The notes under the pieces are model-generated. The model saw only the letters and a list, made by a program, of their open reading frames with translations. It made no database searches and had not been told where the DNA came from. A stretch of DNA of 64,000 nt from Roseiarcus sp963794155 (GTDB lineage: Bacteria > Pseudomonadota > Alphaproteobacteria > Rhizobiales > Beijerinckiaceae), in assembly GCA_963794155.1 (NCBI GenBank), contig CAWCCX010000016.1, forward strand, positions 186,001-250,000, in the 5' to 3' direction. Position numbers and translations under genes: made by a program. Below, piece by piece: positions 43,177-53,337 of this stretch. The stretch's first letter is position 1. Each line of letters begins with the position of its first letter.

Positions 43177-44462
43177 GGCTCTTCCGGTTTTCGACGCCTA
43201 GGGATGCCTGTGTTCTCTGCGCGCTCGCTGGCGCTTGATGGGGTAAGCTGGGCGCAGTGCGGCGAGGTTGAAACCGCAGTCGGCTGGTAGTTGCCGCTGC
43301 AACACAATCGGCGCCGTCGTCTGCTCCCTCCCTCGGGCGTCGCTCCTTGCGGGAGCTGGATGCGGTCTCCTGTCTCGGTGATTGGTTAGGCCTACGCCGC
43401 GAGGAACTCGGTCTCGTCCCGCAGCATCGCGTGCATGATGATCGCGAGGCGACGCGCCAAAGCAACGCGCGCCTTACGCATGCTCGACCGCTTCGCGATC
43501 GCGAAGGCCCAGTCCTTGAGCTTGAGCTGGCCCTTGTAGCGGGTCAGCATGACATTGGCGGCCTCGTACAGCAGGGTCCGCACCCGCCGGTCGCCGCATT
43601 TCGAGATTCCGCCGACATAGTCGACCTCGCCCGACTGATAGCGTCTTGGAACCAGGCCCAGATAGGCGCCGACGTCTCGTGATCGGCGGATGCGCGAGGG
43701 ATCGTCGATCGCGGCGACAAAGGCGAGCGCGGTCAGTTGACCGACACCTGGGATTGTCATCAGCCGGCGGCAGGCGTCCGAAGCTCTCGTCATCCGCCTC
43801 ATATCGGCGTCGATCGCCGCGACCGCGCTCATAACCGCGGTGCGCGCGGCGATCAGACCCCGCATGGCGGCGGAGAGGCCCGCCACACCCTCGCTGGCTT
43901 TGAGAGCCTGGTTGACGAACGCGGTGGTGAGCGCCCGAGGAAGCCGGATCCCAAAGACGACCGCCAGGCCTCGGATCTGATTTTCCAGGGTCACACGCTG
44001 GCCGACCAGCTTCTTGCGCGCGATGATCAACGAACGGACGGCGTGGGCCGACAAAGACTTCACGTGCACGGGCTTGAAGAACCCGGTGCGGGCCAAGTGC
44101 GCTAGCCCTCGCGCGTCATTGCGATCGGTCTTGTGGGTCGCGAGCGACTTGAGCGCCTGGTAGGCCTGCCGACTTTCGACGCAGACCACAGGCAGACCGA
44201 GTTGGCTCAACCCATGGAACAGGATCGGCGCCATGCGTCCGGTCTCAAAGACGATCCGATGGCAGATTGGCGCTTTCGACAACTCGTGGGCGATCGCTTG
44301 CGCGGTCGATGCTGTCTTGCTCTCGCGAACGACCTCGCCTTCCCGGTCGAGAACGCAAACGTGGGTCTCGTCCATCGAGATATCTAGCCCAGCAAAGTAA
44401 TCCATCGAAAAGTCTCCTCTTCCAAACCAGGGCCGATCCTATCGGCCCCCGAAGGAAGAGCC
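43177..44462 (-). mobile_element. IS110-family insertion sequence
   Basis: A complete-looking IS110-type element around a full transposase gene. GGCTCTTCC at 43177-43185 and its complement GGAAGAGCC at 44454-44462 may be (sub)terminal inverted repeats, giving about 1.29 kb; IS1111-group members have such repeats. Just upstream of the transposase lies the palindrome GGGCCGAT-CCT-ATCGGCCC (44430-44448). Boundaries are tentative because members of this family leave little or no target duplication. Confidence 0.7.
43392..44405 (-). CDS. IS110-family transposase (DEDD)
   Basis: A 337-residue intact transposase: the N-terminal DEDD RuvC-like domain has FAGLDISMDETHV, IVFETG and HKTDRNDARGLA; the C-terminal Transposase_20 domain has LMTIPGVGQLTALAFVAAIDDPSRI, VGAYLGLVPRRYQSG and GDRRVRTLLYEAANVML. 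Length and motifs suggest it is functional. Confidence 0.95.
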   Translation of the reverse strand: MDYFAGLDISMDETHVCVLDREGEVVRESKTASTAQAIAHELSKAPICHRIVFETGRMAPILFHGLSQLGLPVVCVESRQAYQALKSLATHKTDRNDARGLAHLARTGFFKPVHVKSLSAHAVRSLIIARKKLVGQRVTLENQIRGLAVVFGIRLPRALTTAFVNQALKASEGVAGLSAAMRGLIAARTAVMSAVAAIDADMRRMTRASDACRRLMTIPGVGQLTALAFVAAIDDPSRIRRSRDVGAYLGLVPRRYQSGEVDYVGGISKCGDRRVRTLLYEAANVMLTRYKGQLKLKDWAFAIAKRSSMRKARVALARRLAIIMHAMLRDETEFLAA

Positions 44463-44477
44463 CCGCCCATTACCCGA

Positions 44478-44685
44478 TGTTGAAAAACTCGAATTTCCGC
44501 ATCGATCACAATTCAGGAGACCGCTGGCGGCCTCGGTGAAAAATTCCTTAGGGGGTCGGCGGACCGACCGGGTTTGCCGCGTGCGACGCTCCTATATGCC
44601 CTGCCGTGAGGAGTATCGGCTGAGTTGACGCGACGCCCGCGAAAACGAGATTTTAGCGGTGGCTCAAATTCCGAGTTTTTCAACA
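44478..44685. repeat. MITE-like element with 19/20-bp terminal inverted repeats
   Basis: The segment starts TGTTGAAAAACTCGAATTT (44478-44496) and ends AAATTCCGAGTTTTTCAACA (44666-44685), complementary except for one unpaired base. The 208 bp carry no coding frame and contain a further GGTCGGCGGACCGACC palindrome. No target-site duplication is evident. It could be a non-autonomous transposon or the ends of a deleted IS. Confidence 0.65.
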
Positions 44686-44775
44686 CTATTCGTCGATTTG
44701 AGACGTCGCTCAAACGTCTCAAATGCGCGCAAGGAGCGGCCATTCACGCGGGCGCTGCCGCTGCTCGCGCTCGCG

Positions 44776-44943
44776 CTAAAATGTGGCTCCCTGGCCAACG
44801 AGGAAATGTTCGGCGATCGGGCCCAGGGCGAGCGCCGGCAAAAATTGGAGCAGCGTCACGATCGCGACGACGGCAAGCAGAAATGTGATGAACAGAGGGC
44901 CGTCGGTCGGCATGGTTCCGGTCCGCCTGACGGATCGTTCGAG
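44776..44943 (-). pseudogene. KdpA C-terminal fragment
   Basis: About 52 residues on the minus strand, RTGTMPTDGPLFITFLLAVV and LQFLPALALGPIAEHFL, match the last membrane helix and tail of the potassium-transporting ATPase subunit KdpA. The rest of kdpA and kdpB/C are absent on both sides, so it is a displaced remnant near the IS110 and MITE-like elements. Confidence 0.75.
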
Positions 44944-45524
44944 GTTTGACATGCTCACGCTGCCGCTGCGCCAGGCGCGGGCGCTGTGGCGAACGGCGCC
45001 GAAAAGAAAGCTGGACCGCGCTTAGTGAAGACCGCGGCGCTTGCCGCCGGCGATATCGTCTGGCTGGCGCTGATTGCAGCCTTGTTCATCTGCTGGGTGA
45101 TGTCTCCGAGCACTCATCAATCGCTCGGTCTGACTGGTGAGTCTCCGGGCTGTAGGTTCGCCGGAAAGGCCGGCGTCGTTTGCTTTGCAAGCGCCCCCGG
45201 CAGGTCACCAGCGAACGCGACTCCTGCGTCAGCCTTGGTAGGGCCGGGCGGTCCTGCTCGGCGCCGACCAAATAGAATGACAGAACGCAAGTCTGGGGCA
45301 GGACTTCTGCCTCTGCCTGTCGCCTCGGAACCTTCGCTTCCCGGCCGATTGCCGACCTTGGAGATGAAACCGGCGAGGGCGGCGCTGCGGCCCCACCGCC
45401 GGCCGCAGCGGGGGAGGAGGTCAGTCAGACCTGGCGAGGCAAGCAGCCCGCCGCTGCCACCGCAAGGCGCGGGCGGGGCGACCCGACCGCGCCCCGCTTG
45501 GCCATTGGGGGTCAGGCTGGCAGA
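44944..45524. other. Unassigned GC-rich region
   Basis: About 580 bp with no recognisable gene. A plus-strand frame from 44986 contains one hydrophobic stretch but then degenerates into low-complexity Arg/Pro/Gly sequence, typical of a random frame. No riboswitch or structural RNA signature could be confirmed. Confidence 0.4.
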
Positions 45525-45986
45525 CTATTTCCGGTTGAGACTCGGGCCCAGCGCCTCAGGGTTTACGAAGAACGTCCCCTCCGTCATGGACGTCGTGACA
45601 TATTCGCTCTCTTCGAGGGTTATGCGGTAGGCGCCGGGTTGGTCTGGCGCGGCGAACTGCATCGAGAGGTGGGTCGTTTCGGCCCCGGCGTAGCGGAGCT
45701 CGATGTCGGGACCAATGGGCTCGAGTTTGTCGAACTTGTCCCCGACGGCGCGGCTGATGCGAAGCGCGCCGGTGAACGCGCGAGTTGGCTTGTCGGGAAT
45801 GACGAGGACAGAAATGCGTTCGCCTGGCCCGTAGACCAGTTTGTCGAGCGAGATGACGGCGACGGGTTGTTCGGCGAAGGGCATGGGCGTCACCGTTCCC
45901 CCGGTCAGGATTTGAAAGAGCCGCTGCCGGAATGCGTCGACCGCGAAAACGCCGGTATGACTGCCGGGAAATACGGACGCAGTCAT
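45525..45986 (-). CDS. Unknown protein coupled to lipase-like gene
   Basis: A 153-residue protein with a mostly beta-strand pattern (PVAVISLDKLVYGPGERISVLVIP, HLSMQFAAPDQPGAYRITLEESEYVTTSMTEGTFFV) suggestive of an Ig-like domain. Its ATG overlaps the stop of the upstream lipase-like gene (ATGA). No family is recognised. It may act as a partner or chaperone of the hydrolase. Confidence 0.6.
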   Translation of the reverse strand: MTASVFPGSHTGVFAVDAFRQRLFQILTGGTVTPMPFAEQPVAVISLDKLVYGPGERISVLVIPDKPTRAFTGALRISRAVGDKFDKLEPIGPDIELRYAGAETTHLSMQFAAPDQPGAYRITLEESEYVTTSMTEGTFFVNPEALGPSLNRK

Positions 45987-46882
45987 CGGCCCAGGCGCGG
46001 CGCTCCACAGTGGGACCGTCCCGTCGCCGGAATCATCATATTCCGGGGTATAGGGGGGAGAAGCGAGCTCGAAGCATCCACCTGCTCGGGCGTCGATTGG
46101 TTATTGCCGGCGAGGAGGTAATACTGACACGGCTGGTTTGCGATATTGAGGTGTGCATAAGACTGGACGGTGGCTTGGATGTTGTTCGAGTTGGGTCCGA
46201 AATAGCTGTTCACGGTCGTTGCATAGATGTTGACCCCGTGATTTCCCGGTTGAATCCGCAGCCGGTTGTAGTTGGGCGGGGGCAGGGCCTGGTAGCCTGC
46301 CGGATAGCGCGGATCGGCGGCAAGGGCTGGCATGTCGCTTGCGGGAATTCCCTGAAAACCGAACACCCCGAGCGAATTCGCGACAATCAGCGGCGCTCCA
46401 AGGTGAGGGTTGCAAATGCCGACGAACTGCTTGATTGCGCTAAACCACGGAAGCGGAGGGTTGGTCCAATAGACATCGCTCTCGAGAAGCAGACGGGCGA
46501 TGATTCCCCCCTGGGAGTGGCAAACGAGCGAGATCGAGCGCGCGCCGCCGTCATAAGCTGCCTGAATCGTTTGGGCGAGAAGCGGCATCGTTCTAGCGTA
46601 TATGTCGACTCGCCAGTCGAAGTCGAAGTCGATTTTGGTTATGCCCAGTTGAGCGGCGATATAGCTAAGGTCGTCGTCGATCGGCTGGTAGACCGGAAAC
46701 GAGAAAAGTAAAAAAGTGATGGCGTCGATTATACCGTTCTTCTGAACATTGGGATCGGTCAGTTGCTTCAGTCGGTGATACCCCAAGCCGGCAAGCTCCG
46801 GCACGGTCGGCGGCCAAACCTCGTTGCCGTCGAGCGTCAGTTGCGACCCGGCATATCCCGGAACAAATATGATCGTATCCAT
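45983..46882 (-). CDS. Lipase/acyltransferase-like alpha/beta hydrolase
   Basis: A 299-residue protein with the LCAT/lipase fold: TIIFVPGYAGSQLTLDGNEVWPP at the start (oxyanion region) and the nucleophile elbow ISLVCHSQGGIIARLLL. The HLGAP segment after CNPHLG is typical of lecithin:cholesterol acyltransferase-like and phospholipase families. No signal peptide follows the ATG at 46882. The C-terminal 25 residues run into the overlapping next gene and look atypical. Confidence 0.78.
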   Translation of the reverse strand: MDTIIFVPGYAGSQLTLDGNEVWPPTVPELAGLGYHRLKQLTDPNVQKNGIIDAITFLLFSFPVYQPIDDDLSYIAAQLGITKIDFDFDWRVDIYARTMPLLAQTIQAAYDGGARSISLVCHSQGGIIARLLLESDVYWTNPPLPWFSAIKQFVGICNPHLGAPLIVANSLGVFGFQGIPASDMPALAADPRYPAGYQALPPPNYNRLRIQPGNHGVNIYATTVNSYFGPNSNNIQATVQSYAHLNIANQPCQYYLLAGNNQSTPEQVDASSSLLPPIPRNMMIPATGRSHCGAPRLGR

Positions 46883-47085
46883 TTGCAGCGCCCCTCGGTT
46901 CGATGGACGGATTGAGCGTAGCGGCCCGCACAACCCAACATAACATGACGGCGCCTGATCCGGTGTGACGGAGCGCACATCGCGAGCGCGGTGGCGCTCA
47001 GCCCTCCTTCTTGAGGCTGCTTTTCCGCTCTTTAGGCGGGAACGGCGAGCCTATCGACAACCCCTCCCCTCCGTTGAGCGCGCCG

Positions 47086-48693
47086 CTACAAGATTGCGGC
47101 CGGAAGCGGCTTATTGCCCAGAATGATGTCCGAGGCCTTCTCCGCCACCATGATCGTCGGCGCATTGGTGTTGCAGGAGGGTACGAAGGGCATGACGGAG
47201 GCATCGACGACTCTGAGCCCATCGATCCCGCGAAGTTTGAGATCGGGCGTCACAACCGCTTCTGGCCTATTGCCCATGGCGCAGGTGCCGGCCGGATGAT
47301 GGTCAGTCTTGCATGATCGGTAGGCGTAGTCCGCGAGTTCCTCGTCGCTATTCAGATTGTCGCCGGGCAACCGCTCGGCGAGGACGTAGGGTTTCAACGC
47401 CGGCTGGCGCAGGATTTCCCGGGCAAGCCTCAAGCCTCTCAACGCGCAAGTGCGATCGTATGGGTCCGCCCAGTAGTTGGGGTCGATCAGCGGGGCGGCT
47501 TTCGGATCGGCGCTCGCGAGCCGCACTGTCCCGCGCGACCGCGGGCGAAGGAAGGCCGAGTTGAGCGTAACGCCGGGATTTTTCATCTGCGCGACGCCCG
47601 CCTCGATTCCCGACCCGAGGCCAAGATGAAACTGAATGTCGGGGGATCTTGCTCCCTTGTCCGCGTACCAGAAGCCGCCAGTCTCGAACAACGTGGAGGT
47701 CACGGGGCCGGTCTTGAACAGGAGATACTCGATCCCGGCCCATACCGTGCGATGCGGACGCGCGACGCGGTCATAGGTGTGATCGCCGGTGCATTCCGAA
47801 ATCGCGTAGAGGTCGAGATGGTCCTGCATGTTGCTTCCAACGCCGGGAAGATCATGAACGACCGCCACGCCTGCCGCTTTCAGCGCATCGGCGGGACCAA
47901 TCCCCGAAAGCTGAAGCAACCGCGGCGATCCGATCGCGCCGCAACTGACGATCACTTCGCGATCTGCAAGCAAGGATTCAGTTCCGCTTCCGTCAGCGAC
48001 CGTGACGCCGACAGCGCGGCCCTTCTCGACGTCGATCTTCAGCGTCTGCGCATTGAGGCGCACGGTCAGGTTTTTTCGGGCTTTGATTGGCTTCAGGAAC
48101 GCGCTCGAAGCGGAGGATCGCAGGGCGTTCCTGGTCGAAAGCTGGTAGTGGCCGATACCGTCTTGCACTGCGCCGTTGAAGTCGTCGTTGAACGGGATGC
48201 CCGCCTCCTGCGCCGCGCGCAAGAATGCGAAGCTGATCGGCAGCGGATTGACTGGATAGGAAACGCCAAGGAGCCCGCCGTAGCCGTGATAGGCGTTCAC
48301 GAGGCGCTGGTTGTCTTCGCTGCGAACGAAATAGGGCAGAACCTCGCGGTAGCTCCAGCCTTTGCAGCCAGCCTCGCTGACCCAAGCGTCGTAATCCTTG
48401 GCGTTGCCGCGCGTATAGAGCTGCGCGTTGATCGAGGAACCGCCGCCAATGACCTTGGCTTGCGTGTACCAGATGACCCGGCCATTGAGATGCTTTTGCG
48501 GGACCGTGCTCCAGCCCCAGCTCGCCACGCCCTTCGTCATCTTGGCGAAGCCCGCCGGCATAGCGAAAAGCGGATTCCAGTCACCCCCGCCTGCTTCCAG
48601 CAGCAGGACTTTGGCGGCTGGGTCGGCGCTCAGCCGATTCGCCAGAACGCAGCCGGCGGGACCTCCGCCGACGATGATGTAGTCGTAGGCCAT
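47086..48693 (-). CDS. GMC-family oxidoreductase (choline/alcohol dehydrogenase-like)
   Basis: A 535-residue flavoprotein: FAD Rossmann motif YIIVGGGPAGCVLANRL at the start, GMC signature 1 region KVIGGGSSINAQLYTRG, signature 2 region VSCGAIGSPRLLQLSGIGP, and the C-terminal active site DHHPAGTCAMG followed by VVDASVMPFVPSCNTNAPTIMVAEKASD. The substrate is an alcohol or polyol not definable from sequence. It is the last gene of the LacI-region minus-strand run. Confidence 0.92.
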   Translation of the reverse strand: MAYDYIIVGGGPAGCVLANRLSADPAAKVLLLEAGGGDWNPLFAMPAGFAKMTKGVASWGWSTVPQKHLNGRVIWYTQAKVIGGGSSINAQLYTRGNAKDYDAWVSEAGCKGWSYREVLPYFVRSEDNQRLVNAYHGYGGLLGVSYPVNPLPISFAFLRAAQEAGIPFNDDFNGAVQDGIGHYQLSTRNALRSSASSAFLKPIKARKNLTVRLNAQTLKIDVEKGRAVGVTVADGSGTESLLADREVIVSCGAIGSPRLLQLSGIGPADALKAAGVAVVHDLPGVGSNMQDHLDLYAISECTGDHTYDRVARPHRTVWAGIEYLLFKTGPVTSTLFETGGFWYADKGARSPDIQFHLGLGSGIEAGVAQMKNPGVTLNSAFLRPRSRGTVRLASADPKAAPLIDPNYWADPYDRTCALRGLRLAREILRQPALKPYVLAERLPGDNLNSDEELADYAYRSCKTDHHPAGTCAMGNRPEAVVTPDLKLRGIDGLRVVDASVMPFVPSCNTNAPTIMVAEKASDIILGNKPLPAAIL

Positions 48694-50209
48694 CGTCCCT
48701 TCCTAAGATTCGTTGAAGATCGTTCCTCGCCATGTGGTCTGCGACGCGAAGCGCCTGAGCGGCGATGGTCAGAGACGGATTGACCGCAGCCGATGTCGGC
48801 AGGAAGGAAGCGTCGACTACGAACAGATTCGGATGGTCCCACGATCGGCAGAAGGGATCGAGGGGAGACGTGGCAGGATCGGCCCCGATGCGAACGGTCC
48901 CGCACTGATGCGACGGCGTCCGGCGGTCGAAGGCTTGTGAAAGGACGATCGGATACCCCGCTGAACGCAAGCGTTCCTTGAAAGCCTCGACGAGCTTCTC
49001 GTGGGTGGTCCAATTGCTGCGCTTCCAATCGAGGCGGATCTGACCGCCGTCGACCGTGACCCGGCTCTCCGGATTTGGGAGGTCCTCGCTGATCGCGTAC
49101 CAATCCACCGAACGCTTGCTTATCGGGCCGAGCGCCCATTCCGGCGCCAAAGGGATGTTTGCCTTGAGGATGGGAGCGGTGACACGGCCGAGGAGCTGAA
49201 GGTTGCCGAGCGGCGGCCCGCCGCCGCCGTCATCAAGGTAGAAGTCATTGATCCCGAGGGTCTTCTGATAGATCGAGTCGTTGACGACGCGCGGATCGAT
49301 CGCCATCAGAGCCGTAGCGTTGTGGTTCATGAAATGCCGGCCGACCGCGTCCGAACGGTTCGCAACCCCGCTCTCCCCGGATCGGAGCAGCAACGCGGCT
49401 GAATTGACGGCGCCGGCGGCGAGCACGACGAGTTTTGCCGCGATCGTGCTCCGCTCTCCGCCCCGCAGCACTTCGACTCCGGCGATACGCCTGCCGCCAG
49501 GCTCCACAAGCAGCCGTTCGACGCGGGCGTTGGTGCAAAGCTCGACGCCGGGGTGCGCCAAGGCTTCTTCGACGCCGCAGCTCTCTGCGTCCATCTTGCC
49601 ATGCCCGGCGTCGGGAAACGCGTCCCATGGCGTTTTCGCGCGATGCATCCATTTGTCGATGTCGATGCCCAACGGCAATGGGAACGGGTTCAGGCCCGCG
49701 CCTTTCAAGCGTTCGCGCGCTTTTGCGATCGCGGGTTCGTCCGGCACGGGGCCGAATGGATAGGGCTTCGAATGCCGCGGCTCGGTGGGGTCGAAGCCAA
49801 GAGCGCCGCGCACCCGATAGAGCCTCTCGGCAGCCGTGTACCAGGTCTCCAGCTCTTCGTAAGAGAACGGCCAACCTGGCGTCATTCCATCACGATGAAC
49901 GATCGGCTCGAAGTCCTGCGCCCGGTAGCGGATGAGCACCGCTCCATACAACTTCGTGTTGCCGCCGACATAGTAGTAGTTGCCCGGATTAAAGGCCTGA
50001 CCCGCCCCGTCGAGCCAGGATTCCTGGGGTCTGAATACCCCTTGCTGGAAAATTGCGCGCGCATCTCGAACTGCGTCGCTGTCTGCAAGCCGCTCGCCAC
50101 GCTCGAGGATGAGTATTTTCGCTCCCGAGGGAGCCAGTCCGGCGGCAAATGTCGCGCCCCCCATTCCCGATCCTACGACGACGACGTCAACTCGCTCCTC
50201 GCTTGGCAT
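48581..50209 (-). CDS. GMC-family oxidoreductase, second copy
   Basis: A 542-residue FAD-dependent oxidoreductase of a different GMC subgroup (gluconate/glucoside dehydrogenase-like): VVVVGSGMGGATFAAGL, YYYVGGNTKLYGAVLIRYR, VLAAGAVNSAALLL, PSHQCGTVRIGADP with the active-site histidine, and VVDASFLPTSAAVNPSLTIAAQALRVADH. The reading runs 113 bp into the next GMC gene with an arginine-rich tail; a one-base shift would place a TAG just past NDLQR, so the 3' end may carry a small frameshift. It lies downstream of the ABC transporter. Confidence 0.85.
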   Translation of the reverse strand: MPSEERVDVVVVGSGMGGATFAAGLAPSGAKILILERGERLADSDAVRDARAIFQQGVFRPQESWLDGAGQAFNPGNYYYVGGNTKLYGAVLIRYRAQDFEPIVHRDGMTPGWPFSYEELETWYTAAERLYRVRGALGFDPTEPRHSKPYPFGPVPDEPAIAKARERLKGAGLNPFPLPLGIDIDKWMHRAKTPWDAFPDAGHGKMDAESCGVEEALAHPGVELCTNARVERLLVEPGGRRIAGVEVLRGGERSTIAAKLVVLAAGAVNSAALLLRSGESGVANRSDAVGRHFMNHNATALMAIDPRVVNDSIYQKTLGINDFYLDDGGGGPPLGNLQLLGRVTAPILKANIPLAPEWALGPISKRSVDWYAISEDLPNPESRVTVDGGQIRLDWKRSNWTTHEKLVEAFKERLRSAGYPIVLSQAFDRRTPSHQCGTVRIGADPATSPLDPFCRSWDHPNLFVVDASFLPTSAAVNPSLTIAAQALRVADHMARNDLQRILGRDDGLRLHHRRRRSRRLRSGESAERRPSRQSPAAGSRRG

Positions 50210-50245
50210 AATGCCCTCTATCGGCGCAGGACCGCATCTGACCGT

Positions 50246-51359
<1,114 letters not shown>

Positions 51360-51362
51360 CTC

Positions 51363-52310
51363 TTAGCCCTTCACTGCCCCAGCCATCAGGCCACGCACGA
51401 AATAGCGCCCGGCGACGATGTAGACGAACAGCGTCGGAGCGGCGGCAATAATCGCAGCCGCCATATTCACGTTGTATTCGACGATGCCTGTGGACGTGTT
51501 GACGAGATTGTTGAGCGCGACCGTCATCGGCGACTGGTCGCCGGCGGCATAGGTGGAGCCGAACAGGAAGTCGTTCCAGATGTTGGTGAACTGATAGATC
51601 ACGGTGACGATGAAGATGGGGGTCGAGTTCGGCAGCAGGATGCGCCGGAAAATCTGGAAGAAGCTGGCGCCGTCGATCATCGCCGCCTTGACCAGTTCGG
51701 TCGGGAACGCCTCATAGTAGTTGCGGAAGAACAGCGTGGTGAAGCCGAGGCCGTAGATAACGTGAACGATCACCAGGTTGACCGTCGGATTTCCGAAGCC
51801 GAACGAGTAGCCGGTGAGATCGATCAGCCGATTGCCAAAGCTGCCGAGCGTGCCGAGAATGACGGCCATGGGGATGATGACGGATTGGAACGGGATGAAG
51901 CAGGCGAACAGCATCATGCCGAACACGAGCTTATGGCCGGGAAACCGCCATTTCGTCAGAACATAGCCGTTAAGCGCCCCGAGAAGAGTCGAGATCAGCA
52001 CCGCCGGCACGACCATCTTGATCGAGTTCCAGAAGTAGCCCTTGATGCCCGCCGTGTCGGAGACGCCGATGCGCGCCTCACCCCAGGCTTTCACCCATGG
52101 GTCGAAAGTGAGCGTGTGCGGCAGGGCGAACATATTGCCGCCGGTCACCTCGTCCAGAGGCTTCAGCGACGTCATCACCATGACAACGAGCGGCACTAGA
52201 TAAACGGCGGCGAAAAAGACCAACAGGCCATAGATCACGATCCGGGTTGTCAGCGAATGACGGGTCGGTTCGCGGTTCGGGGCCGCGAGGATGGCGTCGG
52301 CGGCGCTCAT
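51363..52310 (-). CDS. Sugar ABC permease (MalG-like)
   Basis: A 315-residue inner-membrane permease with six hydrophobic helices. The EAA loop is EAFPTELVKAAMIDGASFFQIFRRILLPNSTP. It follows the other permease (overlap of 4 bp) and precedes the ATPase. Confidence 0.92.
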   Translation of the reverse strand: MSAADAILAAPNREPTRHSLTTRIVIYGLLVFFAAVYLVPLVVMVMTSLKPLDEVTGGNMFALPHTLTFDPWVKAWGEARIGVSDTAGIKGYFWNSIKMVVPAVLISTLLGALNGYVLTKWRFPGHKLVFGMMLFACFIPFQSVIIPMAVILGTLGSFGNRLIDLTGYSFGFGNPTVNLVIVHVIYGLGFTTLFFRNYYEAFPTELVKAAMIDGASFFQIFRRILLPNSTPIFIVTVIYQFTNIWNDFLFGSTYAAGDQSPMTVALNNLVNTSTGIVEYNVNMAAAIIAAAPTLFVYIVAGRYFVRGLMAGAVKG

Positions 52311-53251
52311 CGGTTCTTCTCCCTGAGCTCGGAGTAGAGATAGGGGACCATGATCGCCGCGATGGCCATCAGCATGATGACTGCGCTCGTTGAGCCGACA
52401 GCCATCTGATTGCGGGTGAAAGTGTAGGAATACATGAAAGTCGATGGCAGCTCGGCGGCGCCGCCGGGGTTCTTGCCAGTGACGGAAAGCACCAGGTCGT
52501 AGGACTTGATCGCCATATGGGTCAGGATGATCAGGGCGGAAAGGAAAACGGGCCGCATGATAGGAATGACGATGCGCCAGTAGGTCGCGAAGGCGGAGGC
52601 GCCGTCGATCTGAGCGGCTTTGAGGATTTCGCCATCGACGCCGCGAAGCCCCGCGAGGAACATGGCCATCACGAAGCCGGAGGTCTGCCAGATGCCGGCG
52701 ATGGCGACGCAGTAGATCATCATGCGCGGGTTGACGACCCAGTCGAAATGAAAACTGGTCCAGCCCCAGTCATGGACCGCCTTTTCCAGTCCGATCCGAG
52801 GATCGAGAAAGAGCTTCCAAGCCGTCCCGGTGACAATGAACGAGAGCGCGAGGGGATAGAGGTAGATCGGTCGAAGAATGCCCTCGCCCCGAATCTTCTG
52901 GTCGAGCAGGATCGCCAGCATCAGCCCGAGAACGAGGCAGAAGGAGACGTAGAGTCCGCCGAAGATGCCCATGTTGACGATCGCCGTGTACCAGCTCGAC
53001 GGCGGGTCCGTCTCGAAGGTCCAGGTCCACAGCTTCTGGTAGTTGGCGAGGCCGACCAGCGTGCTCGAGGCAAAGGCCTTGGAATTGGTGAACGACAGGA
53101 ACAACGTCCACAAATTGAAGCCGTAGACGAAGACCAGCACGAGCAGGAAAGACGGGGCGAGCACGAGGCGCGGCAAATAGTGCTGAAGCTTGTCTCGGAT
53201 CGTGCTGTTCTGTGGTTCCGCGACCGCGATCGGCGCAACAGAGATGGTCAT
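52307..53251 (-). CDS. Sugar ABC permease (MalF/UgpA-like)
   Basis: A permease of about 314 residues, with the EAA motif LRGVDGEILKAAQIDGASAFATYWRIVIPIMRP and about six membrane segments. Start ATG at 53251 with GAGGGA upstream; a frame start at 53293 is possible. It lies between the binding protein and the MalG-like permease. Confidence 0.9.
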   Translation of the reverse strand: MTISVAPIAVAEPQNSTIRDKLQHYLPRLVLAPSFLLVLVFVYGFNLWTLFLSFTNSKAFASSTLVGLANYQKLWTWTFETDPPSSWYTAIVNMGIFGGLYVSFCLVLGLMLAILLDQKIRGEGILRPIYLYPLALSFIVTGTAWKLFLDPRIGLEKAVHDWGWTSFHFDWVVNPRMMIYCVAIAGIWQTSGFVMAMFLAGLRGVDGEILKAAQIDGASAFATYWRIVIPIMRPVFLSALIILTHMAIKSYDLVLSVTGKNPGGAAELPSTFMYSYTFTRNQMAVGSTSAVIMLMAIAAIMVPYLYSELREKNR

Positions 53252-53337
53252 GATCGGTCCCTCGGGCCTCGCTGCTTCAAACGAGGTTACCAATCTCCCT
53301 CTCCCGCATCGAGGCGGAAGAGGGAGACGTGTTGGCT

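Noticed and set aside
45000..45520. Possible structured RNA (cobalamin riboswitch or RNase P RNA) in the GC-rich stretch
   Set aside because: Fragments such as GGCGACCCGACCGC looked suggestive, but the conserved core sequences (for example GAGGAAAGTCC of RNase P or the B12 box) are absent on both strands.
44986..45630. Plus-strand frame with one hydrophobic segment
   Set aside because: Most of its length is low-complexity Arg/Pro/Gly and its end overlaps a better-supported minus-strand gene.
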